Shown here in pieces: positions 9,823-18,865 of a stretch of DNA of 64,000 nt. The stretch is from Faeciplasma sp048393055. GTDB lineage: Bacteria > Bacillota > Clostridia > Oscillospirales > Ruminococcaceae. A program made the position numbers and the translations under genes. The notes beneath the pieces were generated by a model. That model ran no database searches. It had not been told where the DNA came from and saw only the letters and a program-made list of their open reading frames with translations. The stretch spans positions 26,206 through 90,205 of the forward strand of contig DBFJJS010000005.1 in NCBI GenBank assembly GCA_048393055.1. The letters run 5' to 3'. The first letter of the stretch is position 1, and the number at the start of each line of letters is the position of its first letter.

Positions 9823-9995
9823 GTTGTTTTTAAAAGTTTTTCTTAAACTAACCTCATGTGTATTTCTAAATACAGCATACAAGTATATTCATATTAAAAT
9901 CGCCTTTTCTCGGCTGCGAACAAAAGATTTCCCATCTATTAATACTTAACAACACACGTCATAATCTCATGCAAAGCCTGACCAATACGCAGGCT

Positions 9996-10532
9996 TTACG
10001 CTTTTCGTTTCATATATCTTTCTTCTTCGCTGAAAATGCAGCCGCAGTATTTTTGCATATAATACCCTGCTTCCCTTGCTTTTTGCTGACCCTCTCTGAA
10101 ATACGGTCTGAAATCGCGATATAAAAATTTTATACCGTACTTTTGCGCCTTTCTCTCTGCCACGTCCGCAATAAGCTCATGCTTTTGGTATGGACTTATC
10201 AAAAGAGATGTTGTAAAGCTGTCAAAACCACTTTCAGACGCGTATTTCGCCGCCCTGTCGAGTCTTATATCATAGCATTTTTCACACCTGTCCTCAAAAT
10301 TCGGATATACCAGCCCTATAAACTCGCGCAAACCGTAATCATCTATGACCACAAGGGGCATATCTATATTTTTAGAGTGAGCAATAAGCGTATCCCTCCT
10401 TGCTCTGTACTCGGTAAACGGATGTATATTCGGATTATACCAAAAGCCAGTAACGTCTATATTTTCATCGCGCAGCGTCTGTATGCACATATAAGAGCAC
10501 GGCGCGCAGCAGATATGCATAAGCGTATTCAT
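9996..10532 (-). CDS. queH: Epoxyqueuosine reductase QueH
   Basis: QueH carries out the last step of queuosine synthesis in tRNA, reducing epoxyqueuosine. It is the iron-sulfur type that replaces QueG in many anaerobes. The cysteine sets expected of the family are present: HICCAPCS at residues 7-14, CEKCYD near 88-93 and a C-terminal KYCGCIFS. At 178 residues the length is normal. It is a single gene, convergent with nothing and divergent from tspO. A small hairpin overlaps its stop codon (9973-9997) but has no T-run on the minus strand. Confidence 0.93.
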   Translation of the reverse strand: MNTLMHICCAPCSYMCIQTLRDENIDVTGFWYNPNIHPFTEYRARRDTLIAHSKNIDMPLVVIDDYGLREFIGLVYPNFEDRCEKCYDIRLDRAAKYASESGFDSFTTSLLISPYQKHELIADVAERKAQKYGIKFLYRDFRPYFREGQQKAREAGYYMQKYCGCIFSEEERYMKRKA

Positions 10533-10632
10533 ATATCAATCACTCGCTTTCAACATAGTAGTTTTTATTTATTATAACACTCTGGTGTATTTTTGTCCAC
10601 GGTTATACATATAATTATAAAAAAGAAAGGAC

Positions 10633-11112
10633 ATGATCGCATATATGGCATCTATCAAAAAGCATCCGCTGATTTGCGCTGCAATTGCAGTTGCAATCCC
10701 TTTGGCAGTAGGATTTCTTTCGTCGCTCATAGCGGGAAACATGGATCCTTCAATTATAAAGCCTCCCCTCTCGCCGCCCGACTGGGTTTTTCCTGTCGTA
10801 TGGACAATACTGTACATTATGATAGGCATAGCGAGCTATATAGTATACAAAAAGTCCGACTGCTTAATAAACGACGCGCTTAAAGCATACGCTTACCAGT
10901 TGTTTGTCAACTTCTGCTGGCCTATAGTATTTTTCCGCTTTGAATATTTTTCCGCCGCTGCAGTAGTGCTGGGTGTGCTGATACTTTTGGTAATATCTAA
11001 TATAATTGAGTTTTACAAGGTTGACAAAACAGCAGGAAAGCTTTTAGTGCCTTATCTTGTATGGTGTGTCTTTGCTTTATACCTGAACATCGGAATAGCG
11101 TTATTAAATTAA
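10633..11112 (+). CDS. tspO: TspO/MBR family membrane protein
   Basis: This is a small five-helix membrane protein of the TspO (translocator/benzodiazepine receptor) family, which binds porphyrins and related ligands. Its exact role in Firmicutes is uncertain. The family patches are visible: PPLSPPDWVFPVVWTILYIMIG (about 44-65) and FVNFCWPIVFF followed by two hydrophobic helices. The length of 159 residues is normal. The first ATG has AAAGGA only 1-2 bases upstream, so the ATG at 10645 (MASIKKHP) may be the true start. It is convergent with sigK. Confidence 0.88.
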   Translation: MIAYMASIKKHPLICAAIAVAIPLAVGFLSSLIAGNMDPSIIKPPLSPPDWVFPVVWTILYIMIGIASYIVYKKSDCLINDALKAYAYQLFVNFCWPIVFFRFEYFSAAAVVLGVLILLVISNIIEFYKVDKTAGKLLVPYLVWCVFALYLNIGIALLN

Positions 11113-11128
11113 TTTTCACTTTTGCGAT

Positions 11129-11815
11129 TTACACATAAAAAGCAGATTTCAACTTGTCTACAGCCCTTTTCTCTATGCGCGACACATAGCTGCGGGATAT
11201 TCCAAGCAGCGACGCTACCTCGCGCTGAGTTAAGGGCTTTCTGCCGTACAGGCCGTATCTTAACACCGTTATAAGCTTCTCGCGCTTATTTAACCTGGTT
11301 TCCACCACCTTATAAAGCCTCTGTGAATTTAAAAGCAGGTCAACGTCATCGCATATATCCCTGTCCGCAGCGATAATATCCATGAGCGTAAGCTGGTTGC
11401 CGTCCTTATCTGTGTCTATGGGCTCGTCAAAATAAACGTCCTGCGAGCTCTTTTTGGTATTTCTGAAATGCATAAGTATTTCATTTTCAATACATCTGGA
11501 GCCGTAAGCGGCAAACCGGTTCCCCTTTTCGCAGTCATATGTAGACACTGCCTTTATCAGCCCGACTGTGCCGATGGATATAAGCTCCTCCTGCTCTTCT
11601 CCCGTTACATAGTACTTCTTTACTATGTGCGCCACCAGACGCAGATTATGCAGTATAAGCTTATCCTTGGCGGACCTGTCCCCTGCCGCAAGCTCCTTAA
11701 ACAGCCTCTGTTCTTCAGCCGCGCTAAGAGGCTTCGGAAACACGTTCCTGTCCTCAACGTGAAGTGCAAACCACAAAAGCTTGTCAAATATCGCGCTTAT
11801 CAGCTTTATAAGCAT
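11129..11815 (-). CDS. sigK: RNA polymerase sporulation sigma factor, SigK type
   Basis: This is a late mother-cell sigma factor. A hydrophobic pro-like N-terminus (residues 1-20) is followed by FPKPLSAAEEQRLF, the region 2 core NLRLVAHIVKKYY, LISIGTVGLIKA and RCIENEILMHFR, and then a region 4 helix-turn-helix, TQREVASLLGISRSYVSRIEKRA. At 228 residues it is intact. There is no skin-type element splitting it, unlike Bacillus subtilis or Clostridioides difficile. SigE shares much of this sequence, but the start FPKPL and the neighbourhood favour SigK. It implies that the organism forms spores. Confidence 0.88.
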   Translation of the reverse strand: MLIKLISAIFDKLLWFALHVEDRNVFPKPLSAAEEQRLFKELAAGDRSAKDKLILHNLRLVAHIVKKYYVTGEEQEELISIGTVGLIKAVSTYDCEKGNRFAAYGSRCIENEILMHFRNTKKSSQDVYFDEPIDTDKDGNQLTLMDIIAADRDICDDVDLLLNSQRLYKVVETRLNKREKLITVLRYGLYGRKPLTQREVASLLGISRSYVSRIEKRAVDKLKSAFYV

Positions 11816-11870
11816 CAGTCTTCACCCCTTTACAGCTTAAGCTTCTTAAATAATCCTATTCGCGATATGC

Positions 11871-11899
11871 TTGACTTAATTACTGCCGTGGGCTATTAT
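11871..11899 (+). promoter_or_regulatory. tmk promoter
   Basis: TTGACT at 11871-11876, a 17-base spacer and TATTAT at 11894-11899, about 39 bases ahead of tmk. Confidence 0.7.
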
Positions 11900-11937
11900 T
11901 ATAGATATAACAGTATTTAAAAAGTGCAGGTAAAAAT

Positions 11938-12549
11938 ATGTCAAATTCAAAGTTCATTGTGTTTGAAGGACTGGACGGCTCGGGAAAGGGCACTCAGATA
12001 AAGCTGCTCGCTAAGCGCCTTGAGGCAGAGGAAAAGAAGGTGTTTTTGACCTGCGAGCCGACGCAGTACTCTACCGGCGGTCTGATAAGGGACGCGCTTG
12101 GAGGTCTTACAGTAAGAACCCCGGCGGAGCTTGCGGGTCTGTTCCTTACAGACAGGATAGCTCACTGCGCAAATCCTGTGAACGGCATAAAAAAAATGCT
12201 GGAAAGCGGCGCTTACGTTATCTGCGACAGGTACTACTATTCATCGTTTGCATACCAGGGAATGGACACGAATCTGAAGTGGGTAATGGACGCAAACCTG
12301 AACTGTCCGGAAATAATAAAGCCGGGCGTCTGCGTTTTTCTGGACGTTCCCCCGAACATATGCGACACGCGCATAAAAAGCGGCAGGGCTTCGCGCGAGA
12401 TATACGAAAGCGCGGACAAAATAAAAAAAGTGCGCTCAAAATATCTCGATGTTTTCAGCCTTTTGCCGGACCACAATATAAAAATAGTAAATGCGGTCGG
12501 GGAAGTTGAAGAAGTCGCCGAAAGAATATATAAAGAGCTGTTTGGATAA
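11938..12549 (+). CDS. tmk: Thymidylate kinase
   Basis: It phosphorylates dTMP to dTDP. The P-loop FEGLDGSGKGTQ is at residues 9-20, the dTMP-binding CDRYYYSSFAYQG near 99-111, and a lid-type Arg region (RIKSGRASREIYE) follows. The length of 203 residues is normal. The start has an AGGTAAAA leader and its own promoter. It is divergent from sigK and closed by a bidirectional terminator shared with the HAD gene. It acts downstream of thyA, which lies elsewhere in this window. Confidence 0.95.
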   Translation: MSNSKFIVFEGLDGSGKGTQIKLLAKRLEAEEKKVFLTCEPTQYSTGGLIRDALGGLTVRTPAELAGLFLTDRIAHCANPVNGIKKMLESGAYVICDRYYYSSFAYQGMDTNLKWVMDANLNCPEIIKPGVCVFLDVPPNICDTRIKSGRASREIYESADKIKKVRSKYLDVFSLLPDHNIKIVNAVGEVEEVAERIYKELFG

Positions 12550-12561
12550 TAGGCTTACAAA

Positions 12562-12589
12562 AAAAGCGGAGGAATGCCCCTCCGCTTTT
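12562..12589. terminator. Bidirectional terminator between tmk and the HAD gene
   Basis: An 11-base perfect stem AAAAGCGGAGG (12562-12572) with 12579-12589 and a six-base loop, with A/T runs on both sides. Confidence 0.9.
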
Positions 12590-12599
12590 AGCTTTTTTG

Positions 12600-13316
12600 C
12601 TATTTTTGCCTGGAATCATTCAAAAGCCCGACTAAGCCGTCAAGATTATAAACCGTATAATCCTGACCGTAGGAAACGCCGCTTTTCCCCCTGTCTATCA
12701 GCACAGAGCAGCATCCGAACCGCTTTGCGACTGTTACGTCCTTTTTCTCGTCGCCTATCATAAGCATATTGCATGGCTCAAGCTCAAACCGCTTCGAAAT
12801 TTGGACAAGCCCCGCGGTGTTCGGCTTCCTATATCCGCAGGAGGACGACGAAACATAAAGATCAAAATACGGCAGCAGCTCTGAAAAATAGCTTTTATGC
12901 AGCTCGTCGGGCATGCCTGTGGCGACGTCTGTCAGAGTAGCCAGCTTATATCCGCTTTTTTTGAAGCTTGAAAGAGCAGGAACAGTATCCGGATATATGT
13001 ATGCCCTTAGCTTCATGGATTCGAAAAACTTATTTATAACGTCCTCAAGCTTAAACCCCGCGCCCCAGCCATGCGTCACATCGGAAAATATTTTTTCCGG
13101 GGAATAATCCTCCTCGCGATAGTTGACGCTCGGGCTGTAGGAGCGGAAAATATCAAGGGACTTTTTAAGCTGCTCGCCGGTAAGACCAAGCCCCAGCTCG
13201 CTGTTTACGTATTCAAACGCTTTGGGATAATACTCGAGCCAGCTGTTCGGCATATCCTTATATTCCATGAGCGTTCTTCCGACGTCGAATACTATTGCTT
13301 TAACATTATCATGCAC
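12600..13316 (-). CDS. HAD-superfamily hydrolase
   Basis: This is a cytoplasmic HAD phosphatase of unknown substrate. Motif I is FDVGRTLME with the nucleophile Asp at residue 11. Here the usual DxDxT second Asp is replaced, reading DVGRT. A cap region follows, then motif II TLTDVATG, motif III Lys in SCGYRKPNTAG, and motif IV MIGDEKKDVTVAKRFG. A glycine in place of the second motif I Asp is unusual for a phosphatase and may point to a different reaction. The start is GTG with GGGGGG nine bases upstream. It follows the ABC exporter genes by 29 bases and may be in their operon. Confidence 0.8.
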   Translation of the reverse strand: MHDNVKAIVFDVGRTLMEYKDMPNSWLEYYPKAFEYVNSELGLGLTGEQLKKSLDIFRSYSPSVNYREEDYSPEKIFSDVTHGWGAGFKLEDVINKFFESMKLRAYIYPDTVPALSSFKKSGYKLATLTDVATGMPDELHKSYFSELLPYFDLYVSSSSCGYRKPNTAGLVQISKRFELEPCNMLMIGDEKKDVTVAKRFGCCSVLIDRGKSGVSYGQDYTVYNLDGLVGLLNDSRQK

Positions 13317-13345
13317 TTCCGTTTACCCCCCTGAATCCGCTCATA

Positions 13346-15190
13346 TCACACAAACTGAGAATTGTACAAAGTGGAATAGAAGCCGCCTTTTTTCATCAGT
13401 TCCTCATGATTTCCCTGCTCTGTTATCCGTCCGTCCTGTATTACGAGAATCAAATCGGCGTTTTGAATCGTCGAGAGCCTGTGCGCGATTACAAAGGACG
13501 TTTTTCCCGCCATCAGCCTTGCCATCGCCTGCTGTATCTTTATCTCAGTCCTTGAATCGACGTTTGAGGTCGCCTCATCGAGTATCAGCATATGGGAATC
13601 CATCAGCATTGCCCTTGCGATAGTTATCAGCTGGCGCTGTCCCTTTGAAATGTTTACGCCGTTATCGGACAGAACCGTGTCGTAGCCGTCCGGCAGGTGC
13701 TCTATGTAGGATTCGAGCATGGCGGCGCGCGCTGCCCTCTTCACGTCGTCAAGCGTCGCATTTTCCTTGCCGTAGGCGATGTTGTCAAATATCGTTCCCC
13801 CGAACAGCCATGTGTCCTGCAAAACCATCGTATACGCCTTTCTAAGCGACGCACGCCTGATTTCCTTTATTTCATTGCCGTCTACGTATATACAGCCGGA
13901 ATCCGCATCGTAAAACCTCATCAGAAGATTTATTATCGTAGTCTTTCCGGCACCGGTAGGACCTACTATCGCTATGGTTTTTCCCGACTCCGCCTTTATA
14001 TTTATGTCCTTTAGTATCGGCTTTTCCGGGTCGTAGCTGAAGTTTACATGCGAAAGCTCCACATTTCCCTCTACCCTGCCAAGCTCGATCGCGTTTTTGG
14101 AATCGGCGGGCTCAGGCTCTTCGTCAATAATCCTGAACACTCTTTCCGCCGCGGAAAAAGCGGACTGAAACTCGTTCATTATGTTTGCAAACTCGTTTAT
14201 AGGACCGGCAAACTTTCTTGAATACTGCACAAACTGCGATATCCCGCCGAGAGTTATAAAGAACACGGACGCTTCGGTGACAGCGCCGCCGATAGAGTAC
14301 ATGTAAAGTATTCCGCCCAGTATCATTACAAGCGAGAGCGACAAATTATTTATGAAGTTTACGGACGGACCGAGCGTCGCGCCGTAGTATTCGGCGTTGT
14401 AGTACGCATCCATGGTTTCGCTGTTTCGCTTATTGAAGCGCGAGGATATTTCGTCCTCCCTGCCGTAAGCGCATATCGTTCTTCCGCCCGAGAGCATTTC
14501 CTCCGCATAGCCGTTCAGCTCGCCGAGCTTTGCGGATCTTTTGTGGAACAGAGGACGCACCTTTTTCGAGCGGTATCTTGTGAACAGTATTGAAATCGGC
14601 ACTGTTATTGCAAACACCGCAATCAAGGGCTTTGATATCTGCCACATGAAAATAAGCGACCCCACCACGGTGTAAACGCTCGTCATTATCTGGACCAGGT
14701 CGTTTGAAAGCGAAGCGTTTACCGTGTCGATATCGTATGAAATTCGGCTTATTATGTCTCCAGCCGGATGAGTGTCAAAATACCCTACAGGTAAAGTCGT
14801 AAGCTTTTCAAAAAGCTCTTTTCTCATCGAATATACTATCTTCTGGCTTATATTGACCATGAGCACCGCGAGCGCATAAGACAAAATTCCCGACAGCGCG
14901 TAGCACACAAGCATTATTATAACGTTCTTTACTACCGCCGGAAAATCCACCTGCCCGACACCCGCCATGGCGTCTATGGCGTCCCCCGAATACATCGGTC
15001 CCAAGAGCGCAAGCTGGTTCGACGCAAGAGTGAGCGCTATTGCGGCTAAAAACAAAAACTTATGCTGCAGCATGTACTTAAACAGCCTGATTATAACGCC
15101 CTTCGTCCTTTTTCTGTCCAGCTTTCCGGACGGCTGAGCGCCTGAAATAGCGGGCCCCTGAATATCCCGCTGAAGCTTTGATTTAGTCAA
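13346..15190 (-). CDS. ABC exporter, consensus-site subunit
   Basis: This is one half of a heterodimeric type IV ABC exporter (drug or lipid efflux). Six transmembrane helices (about residues 35-330) precede the ATPase, which has Walker A GPTGAGKTT, signature NISKGQRQ, Walker B LILDEATS with the catalytic Glu, and an H-loop AHRLST. The partner encoded just upstream has Asp instead of Glu, so this subunit supplies the working site's Walker B. I place the start at TTG 15190 (TKSKLQ), because GGGAGG overlaps the more upstream GTG 15199 and is 8 bases from 15190. TTG 15193 is an alternative. Confidence 0.9.
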   Translation of the reverse strand: MTKSKLQRDIQGPAISGAQPSGKLDRKRTKGVIIRLFKYMLQHKFLFLAAIALTLASNQLALLGPMYSGDAIDAMAGVGQVDFPAVVKNVIIMLVCYALSGILSYALAVLMVNISQKIVYSMRKELFEKLTTLPVGYFDTHPAGDIISRISYDIDTVNASLSNDLVQIMTSVYTVVGSLIFMWQISKPLIAVFAITVPISILFTRYRSKKVRPLFHKRSAKLGELNGYAEEMLSGGRTICAYGREDEISSRFNKRNSETMDAYYNAEYYGATLGPSVNFINNLSLSLVMILGGILYMYSIGGAVTEASVFFITLGGISQFVQYSRKFAGPINEFANIMNEFQSAFSAAERVFRIIDEEPEPADSKNAIELGRVEGNVELSHVNFSYDPEKPILKDINIKAESGKTIAIVGPTGAGKTTIINLLMRFYDADSGCIYVDGNEIKEIRRASLRKAYTMVLQDTWLFGGTIFDNIAYGKENATLDDVKRAARAAMLESYIEHLPDGYDTVLSDNGVNISKGQRQLITIARAMLMDSHMLILDEATSNVDSRTEIKIQQAMARLMAGKTSFVIAHRLSTIQNADLILVIQDGRITEQGNHEELMKKGGFYSTLYNSQFV

Positions 15191-16907
15191 CAAAAGCACC
15201 TCCCATCTGCGACTCGCTTATCTCGCGGTACTCCTCACACGAAGCCATCAGCTCATCGTGAGTACCGTAGCCACTCGGCATACCGTTGCTCAAAACCAAT
15301 ATTTTATCGCAGCTTTTTACCGAGCTTACGCGCTGCGCGACCGTAATAACGGTAGTTCCCTTCATATCGCTTGCAAGCGCCCTGCGAAGGTTTGCGTCTG
15401 TCTTATAATCAAGAGCGGAGGAGCTGTCGTCAAGTATAAGTATCTGCGGTCTTCCCGCAACCGCCCTTGATATAAGCAGCCTCTGCTTTTGTCCTCCCGA
15501 GAGGTTGCTGCCCTTTACCGCCAGCATGTGACTGTAGCCGTCCGGTATCTCGCTTATAAACTGATCAGCCTGTGCGGTTTTGGCCGCCGACACTATCTCG
15601 CCGTGCGAAATATCCCTGCCGAACCGTATGTTTTCCTCTATGCTGTCGGCATACAAAAAGTCGTTCTGCATTGCGCAGCCGAACATAGCGTAAAGCTCCT
15701 TTTTGGGTATTGTCCTTATGTCTCTGCCGTCGATATATATAGCTCCGCTGCCGACGTCGTAAAACCTCATCAGAAGCTTTATAAGCGTTGATTTTCCGCT
15801 GCCTGTGGCTCCGATAATGCCCAAAGAGCCTCCGTGCTCTATTTCAAGGTTTAAGCCGCTGATATTGTCCTTTACGCCGTTATAGGAAAACGAAACGTCC
15901 TTAAATACTATGTGCGCGCCGGTATTTATTCCGTGATATTTATCGTCGCCTAAAACCTTCATGTCCTCCTCGGTCTCTATCACCTCGGCGATACGCCTTG
16001 CCGACGCCGCGCTTTTAGTGTACATTACAAATATCCTCGTCACCGACATCATGGCGGTGGAAATAAGCGTAAAATACTGCATGAACGCTATTACAGTCTC
16101 TGGATTCGAGCTTCCCTCGTTTACCCTCGACGCAGCAAGCGCGACCACTCCCACGATTCCGAAGTTCATAAGCAGCGTCATAACGGGGTTGACCATGCTC
16201 ATGGTTACAGACGCCTTCTTTTCATCCCTGACAAGCGCCTTATTTACCGCATCGTAGCGCTTGTGCTCGTAGCTTCCCTTTGAAAGGGCCTTTATTACCC
16301 TTATGCCTATTACGTCCTCCCTCACAACGCGCACCATGTTGTCCACAGAGCGCTGAACCTTAGTATAAAGCGGAACGCCAAGCTTTGAAATAAAATAAAC
16401 CGTAACAAAGATGAACGGCAGTATCGCTATCATGATGGTGGCAAGATAAGCGTCCATTATAAGGGTGATCGCTATGCCTCCGACAAGAAGTATCGGCGCT
16501 CTTACGCCCATTCTCTGCATCATTCCGACAAAGTTATGAACATTATAGGTATCAGTAGTTATTCTGGATTCCAGCGACGCTATGGTAAAAGCATCGGTCT
16601 GGGCGGCGGAGAGCCGTATGGTCTTTGCAAACAGGTTTTTTCTCACCCTTTCGGAAAAGTTTCTTGCCACTCTTGCCGCCATTCTGTTTGCTACTATATT
16701 GAACACGCACGCTGCAAACGCGCATACGATCATTAATCCGCCCCACGCTAAAACAAGCGATATTCTCTGCCTCTCGACAATATTTTCAAGTATGTAGCTG
16801 AGTATGTACGGCAGTGCAAGCTCCAGCACCGTTCCGGTCACCTTGATGGAAAGACCCAGAAGCATCGCCTTGAAGAAGGGACGAAGGTAGCTTATCATCA
16901 GTTTCAT
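15183..16907 (-). CDS. ABC exporter, degenerate-site subunit
   Basis: This is the other half of the exporter. Six transmembrane helices are followed by an ATPase with Walker A GATGSGKST, a canonical LSGGQKQ signature and Walker B LILDDSSSALD. The catalytic Glu is replaced by Asp, the hallmark of the degenerate half in heterodimers such as BmrCD or TM287/288. The start overlaps the marR stop by four bases (ATGA), so the two are translationally coupled. Its end overlaps the next gene. The substrate is unknown; the MarR neighbour suggests drug or toxin export. Confidence 0.92.
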   Translation of the reverse strand: MKLMISYLRPFFKAMLLGLSIKVTGTVLELALPYILSYILENIVERQRISLVLAWGGLMIVCAFAACVFNIVANRMAARVARNFSERVRKNLFAKTIRLSAAQTDAFTIASLESRITTDTYNVHNFVGMMQRMGVRAPILLVGGIAITLIMDAYLATIMIAILPFIFVTVYFISKLGVPLYTKVQRSVDNMVRVVREDVIGIRVIKALSKGSYEHKRYDAVNKALVRDEKKASVTMSMVNPVMTLLMNFGIVGVVALAASRVNEGSSNPETVIAFMQYFTLISTAMMSVTRIFVMYTKSAASARRIAEVIETEEDMKVLGDDKYHGINTGAHIVFKDVSFSYNGVKDNISGLNLEIEHGGSLGIIGATGSGKSTLIKLLMRFYDVGSGAIYIDGRDIRTIPKKELYAMFGCAMQNDFLYADSIEENIRFGRDISHGEIVSAAKTAQADQFISEIPDGYSHMLAVKGSNLSGGQKQRLLISRAVAGRPQILILDDSSSALDYKTDANLRRALASDMKGTTVITVAQRVSSVKSCDKILVLSNGMPSGYGTHDELMASCEEYREISESQMGGAFVD

Positions 16908-17341
16908 TCCTTATTTCCCCTTTCAGCGCAGGCCCTCGCCTTTTTCGCCACCTTATCTAATATTTCCGAAAGCTGCTCCTTCTCCTCGTCTGTCAGATCC
17001 TCGGTCACTATCTGATTCCACTCCTCGCTTATCCTTTTTACCTCCGGAAGCGCCGAGAGCATTTTTTCGGTAGGATAACACAGCGTTACCCTTTTATCCT
17101 CCTTCGACTGCTCCCTTTTTACGTATCCGTGTTCCTCGAGATAAGAAAGATTCCTTGCAACATTGCTTTTGTTGACGCATATATGCTTTGCAAGCTCCTC
17201 GCCCGAAATTCCCGGACGCCTGCATATTGCCAATATATAGCTGTGATGCACCGCGCCAAGCTCGCTGTTTTTCATTCTGCCGGAACGGAACAGCCCCGCG
17301 CTCCGGCTGATTATGTTTATCTGTCGTAAAATAGTAGGCAT
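16904..17341 (-). CDS. MarR-family regulator of the ABC exporter
   Basis: This is a winged helix-turn-helix repressor of 145 residues. The recognition region reads GISGEELAKHICVNKSNVARNLSYLEEHGYV with the wing KREQSKEDKRVTLCYPT. It is the first gene of the marR-ABC-ABC(-HAD) unit and overlaps the first ABC gene by four bases. Its promoter overlaps a pair of palindromes (17366-17396) that most likely are its own operator, so autorepression relieved by a ligand is expected. The ribosome binding site is GAGGT. Confidence 0.92.
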   Translation of the reverse strand: MPTILRQINIISRSAGLFRSGRMKNSELGAVHHSYILAICRRPGISGEELAKHICVNKSNVARNLSYLEEHGYVKREQSKEDKRVTLCYPTEKMLSALPEVKRISEEWNQIVTEDLTDEEKEQLSEILDKVAKKARACAERGNKE

Positions 17342-17365
17342 GGCTACCTCGCTGTAAAAATAAAA

Positions 17366-17396
17366 AGTTGCGAACGCAACAATTGCGTCCGCAACT
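17366..17396. promoter_or_regulatory. Double palindrome: probable MarR operator, also terminator-shaped
   Basis: The 14-base arms AGTTGCGAACGCAA and its near-complement flank CAA. Each arm is itself a palindrome: GTTGCG-AA-CGCAAC is perfect 6-2-6. It sits just after the -10, over the transcription start. On the minus strand it is followed by TTTTTATTTTT, so it can also end transcripts from the GH43 gene. Confidence 0.8.
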
Positions 17397-17397
17397 A

Positions 17398-17426
17398 ATT
17401 TTATTATATTTTCACGCCGTTGTCAA
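17398..17426 (-). promoter_or_regulatory. marR-ABC operon promoter
   Basis: On the minus strand TTGACA (17426-17421), a 17-base spacer and TAAAAT (17403-17398). It lies between the GH43 stop and the palindrome. Confidence 0.8.
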
Positions 17427-17456
17427 CATAAAAACACTTTTTTATTATCACCGGCG

Positions 17457-18833
17457 TCACATAAGCTCAAAGCACTTCAAATGCGGGTTTCCGCCGCCCA
17501 CATACTCAAGGTATATTGACTGCACGCCGTTCGGTATGGAAACGGGCGCGGTGCGCTTATACCAGATGTTTGTATTATCTATGTCGATTTTTGCAAGCTC
17601 CTCTCCGTCCCACGCGGTTTTTACAAGAAAGCTTCCGTGCGCGTAGCCTCTTGTCGTAATGCTTATTTGGCTTACGTCCTTTATGTCAAAATACTTAAAG
17701 CCTATTACAGAGCCGTCGGTTATCCCCTCGATATGCCCGTCTATCTCGTCCCCGTCCCTGCCGTCCTGGGTGACCTTCGGGAAGCCGTGACCCTTATTAA
17801 ACATATTGCAGGCAATATAAGCGGGGTACTCCCCTTTTCCGGCAAGCGGTCCGCCGTTTAATCCGCAGGAGGTTATTGGGACCTGGTCTATGCTTCCGTC
17901 AGGATTTACAGATATCCTTTCCGCGCAGCCCTGACGGCTGAACCACGTTCCGTTTGTCTGGCGGTGATAGAATATATACCACCGACCGGCTATTTCGACT
18001 ATGCTTCCGTGGTTGTTTCCGGCGGGAGCGGCTCTCATTTCGGCAGGCTTGTAGCTGTCGATATGCGCGTCGCAGTTGCTGACTATTACGCCTCCGTATT
18101 TAAACCCGGAACGCGGGTTATCGCTTGTGGCATAGCAGAGCTCGTGCATGACCTCGGACGAATAGATAAAGTAATACGTGCCGCCTATCTTTCTTATCGA
18201 GGACGCCTCAAAGAAAGCGTGACCCTCAAAGCCCGTGCCCTCTGAATACTCGCATCCGGGGACTACTATCACCGGCTCTTCGATTATTGTAAGCATATCC
18301 GCGTCCAAAACCGTGCACATAGACCCGTGCCTAGATTTGTCCCCTCTGCCGCAGAAGCCTGTGTATAAATATGTCCTTCCGTTTTCGGTTATAACGCCGG
18401 GGTCGAACTGAAACTCGTCCCCCGCGCGGTCTCCGAACCTTGTGCCGTCCGGATAATGGACGTAGCCGTAAAACTCGTATTTGCCTGCAGGGGTATCGCA
18501 GACCGCGACAGAAACCACCGACACCTTGTCCAAAACGTAATAAAGGTAATACCTTCCGTCAGGACCCACTGCGACATCGGGAGCGTAAAGGCACATGCTT
18601 CCGTCCTTATTTAAAGGATCTGCTGTCTTAGGGTATATTACTCCCTCGTATCTCCAATCAGAAAGGTCGTCCACAGGCGCAGACCAGCAAACATAGTCGC
18701 CCATGCAGAATACATAGCCGTTGAACATATCGTGAGAGCCATAGACATACACTCTTCCGTCAAAAACATATGGTTCGCCGTCAGGTATATACTCCCACGA
18801 CGGAAGATACGGGTTAAAAGCCTGCTTTTTCAT
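17457..18833 (-). CDS. GH43-like glycosidase with C-terminal CBM6-like domain
   Basis: A five-bladed propeller glycosidase of GH43 type occupies about residues 10-330, typically an arabinofuranosidase, xylosidase or galactosidase. The expected acids are visible: YVFDGRVYVYGSHD near the start, APDVAVGPDGRYYLYYV for the modulating Asp, and GHAFFEASSIRKI for the acid Glu. A beta-sandwich of CBM6 type follows (about 345-458). No signal peptide is present, so it acts in the cytoplasm on imported oligosaccharides. It has its own promoter downstream of the sugar operon terminator. The substrate is not determinable here. Confidence 0.85.
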   Translation of the reverse strand: MKKQAFNPYLPSWEYIPDGEPYVFDGRVYVYGSHDMFNGYVFCMGDYVCWSAPVDDLSDWRYEGVIYPKTADPLNKDGSMCLYAPDVAVGPDGRYYLYYVLDKVSVVSVAVCDTPAGKYEFYGYVHYPDGTRFGDRAGDEFQFDPGVITENGRTYLYTGFCGRGDKSRHGSMCTVLDADMLTIIEEPVIVVPGCEYSEGTGFEGHAFFEASSIRKIGGTYYFIYSSEVMHELCYATSDNPRSGFKYGGVIVSNCDAHIDSYKPAEMRAAPAGNNHGSIVEIAGRWYIFYHRQTNGTWFSRQGCAERISVNPDGSIDQVPITSCGLNGGPLAGKGEYPAYIACNMFNKGHGFPKVTQDGRDGDEIDGHIEGITDGSVIGFKYFDIKDVSQISITTRGYAHGSFLVKTAWDGEELAKIDIDNTNIWYKRTAPVSIPNGVQSIYLEYVGGGNPHLKCFELM

Positions 18834-18865
18834 AATACATTTCCTTTCAATTTTACTTTGTTCTA

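Noticed and set aside
11129..11815. A skin-type element interrupting sigK
   Set aside because: The gene reads through without interruption and no recombinase is present.
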